Assembly (NCBI RefSeq): GCF_032598905.1
Contig: NZ_CP122458.1
Coordinates: 9,511,001-9,575,000 of the forward strand
Direction: 5' to 3'
Origin: Streptomyces sp. 11x1
GTDB taxonomy: Bacteria; Actinomycetota; Actinomycetes; Streptomycetales; Streptomycetaceae
DNA length: 64,000 bases
Shown here: positions 63,630 to 64,000 of the stretch, in pieces
How positions within the stretch are numbered: position 1 is the stretch's first letter
Layout of the letters: every line of letters starts with the position of its first letter
Position numbers and translations under genes: made by a program
Notes under the pieces: generated by a model
What the model saw: the letters and a program-made list of their open reading frames with translations, nothing else
Told to the model about the DNA's origin: nothing
Database searches by the model: none

Positions 63630-64000
63630 TCACAGCTGACCGACGTCGGTGACCTTGACGACTGCGCGTCCCTCGGCGTCGGAGGCCGCGAGATCGATCT
63701 CCGCGCTGATCCCCCAGTCATGATCGCCGTTCGGGTCGGCGAAGGTCTGCCGGACCCGCCACAGCCCGTTCTGCGGCTCCTCCTCGATCATCAACAGCCG
63801 CGGGCCACGGGCATCGGGACCGGTGCCGAGTTCCTCGTACTCGTCCCAGTACTTGTCCATCGCCTCGCCCCACCGCTCGGCGTCCCAGCCGGCCTCGGCG
63901 TCCATCTCGCCCAACTCGTCCACCTGGTCGAGCGCGGCCAGTTCGACGCGACGGAACATGGCGTTGCGGACGAGCACCCGGAAGGCACGCGCGTTGGAGG
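63630..64000 (-). CDS. DEAD/DEAH-box helicase with DUF3516 domain, C-terminal part
   Basis: The last 123 residues of a protein that continues beyond the right edge of the window. SNARAFRVLVRNAMFRRVEL, WDAERWGEAMDKYWDEYEEL, LGTGPDARGPRLLMIEEEPQ and WGISAEIDLAASDAEGRAVV are the end of the DUF3516 region found at the C-terminus of actinobacterial SKI2-like helicases. The helicase core itself is outside, so activity cannot be judged. It is 19 bases upstream of tesB on the same strand and probably cotranscribed. Confidence 0.85.
   Translation of the reverse strand, partial: SNARAFRVLVRNAMFRRVELAALDQVDELGEMDAEAGWDAERWGEAMDKYWDEYEELGTGPDARGPRLLMIEEEPQNGLWRVRQTFADPNGDHDWGISAEIDLAASDAEGRAVVKVTDVGQL

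Overview
The window looks like a stretch of a Streptomyces (or close relative) chromosome. It is very GC-rich, has many GTG starts and ATGA/GTGA stop-start overlaps, and carries actinomycete hallmarks: a conservon (sensor kinase, roadblock protein, DUF742, small GTPase), xylose genes with a ROK regulator, a SWIM/SNF2 helicase pair, a DUF1996 remnant and a galactose-oxidase (GlxA-type) remnant. No tRNA, rRNA or CRISPR array was seen.

Layout. 1-12 kb is a decay zone: a frameshifted TPR regulator, a truncated glxA-like gene and a DUF1996 gene with four frame breaks. Between them lie intact genes: a stand-alone RNA polymerase alpha subunit gene far from any ribosomal protein gene, a thioredoxin-lipoprotein/CcdA pair, a kinase-like membrane protein without catalytic residues, and a polytopic membrane protein. 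12-20 kb holds a membrane-anchored molybdopterin oxidoreductase coupled to a small membrane protein, a sugar-nucleotide epimerase, a two-component system, and a tightly overlapping glycosyltransferase/DUF2064/methyltransferase operon. 20-30 kb holds a CopC-CopD fusion, a secreted beta-propeller protein and a stress-signalling group: deazaflavin-type reductase, SpoIIE-like PP2C phosphatase, MarR regulator, DUF4142 protein and STAS antagonist.

30.3-36 kb is a nested mobile element. A complete IS21-family element is flanked on each side by an apparently identical ISL3-family element pointing inward. Each ISL3 copy has its own 8-bp target duplication, and those duplications are exactly the first and last 8 bp of the IS21 element. 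36-40.3 kb holds a DUF1326/DUF2182 pair and a scar of two integrase C-termini around a terD fragment, ending at a strong terminator.

40-48 kb is catabolic: aldehyde dehydrogenase, GAF regulator, amidase, ROK repressor and divergent xylB/xylA with a candidate operator between them. 48-55.7 kb holds a proline-rich membrane protein, the SWIM/SNF2 pair, hypothetical genes and a methyltransferase. 55.8-64 kb carries an MHYT membrane protein, a conservon (cvnABCD plus an extra roadblock paralogue), a DUF6397-like protein, acyl-CoA thioesterase II and the end of a DUF3516-type helicase. All assignments come from reading the sequence and recalling families; no search was run.
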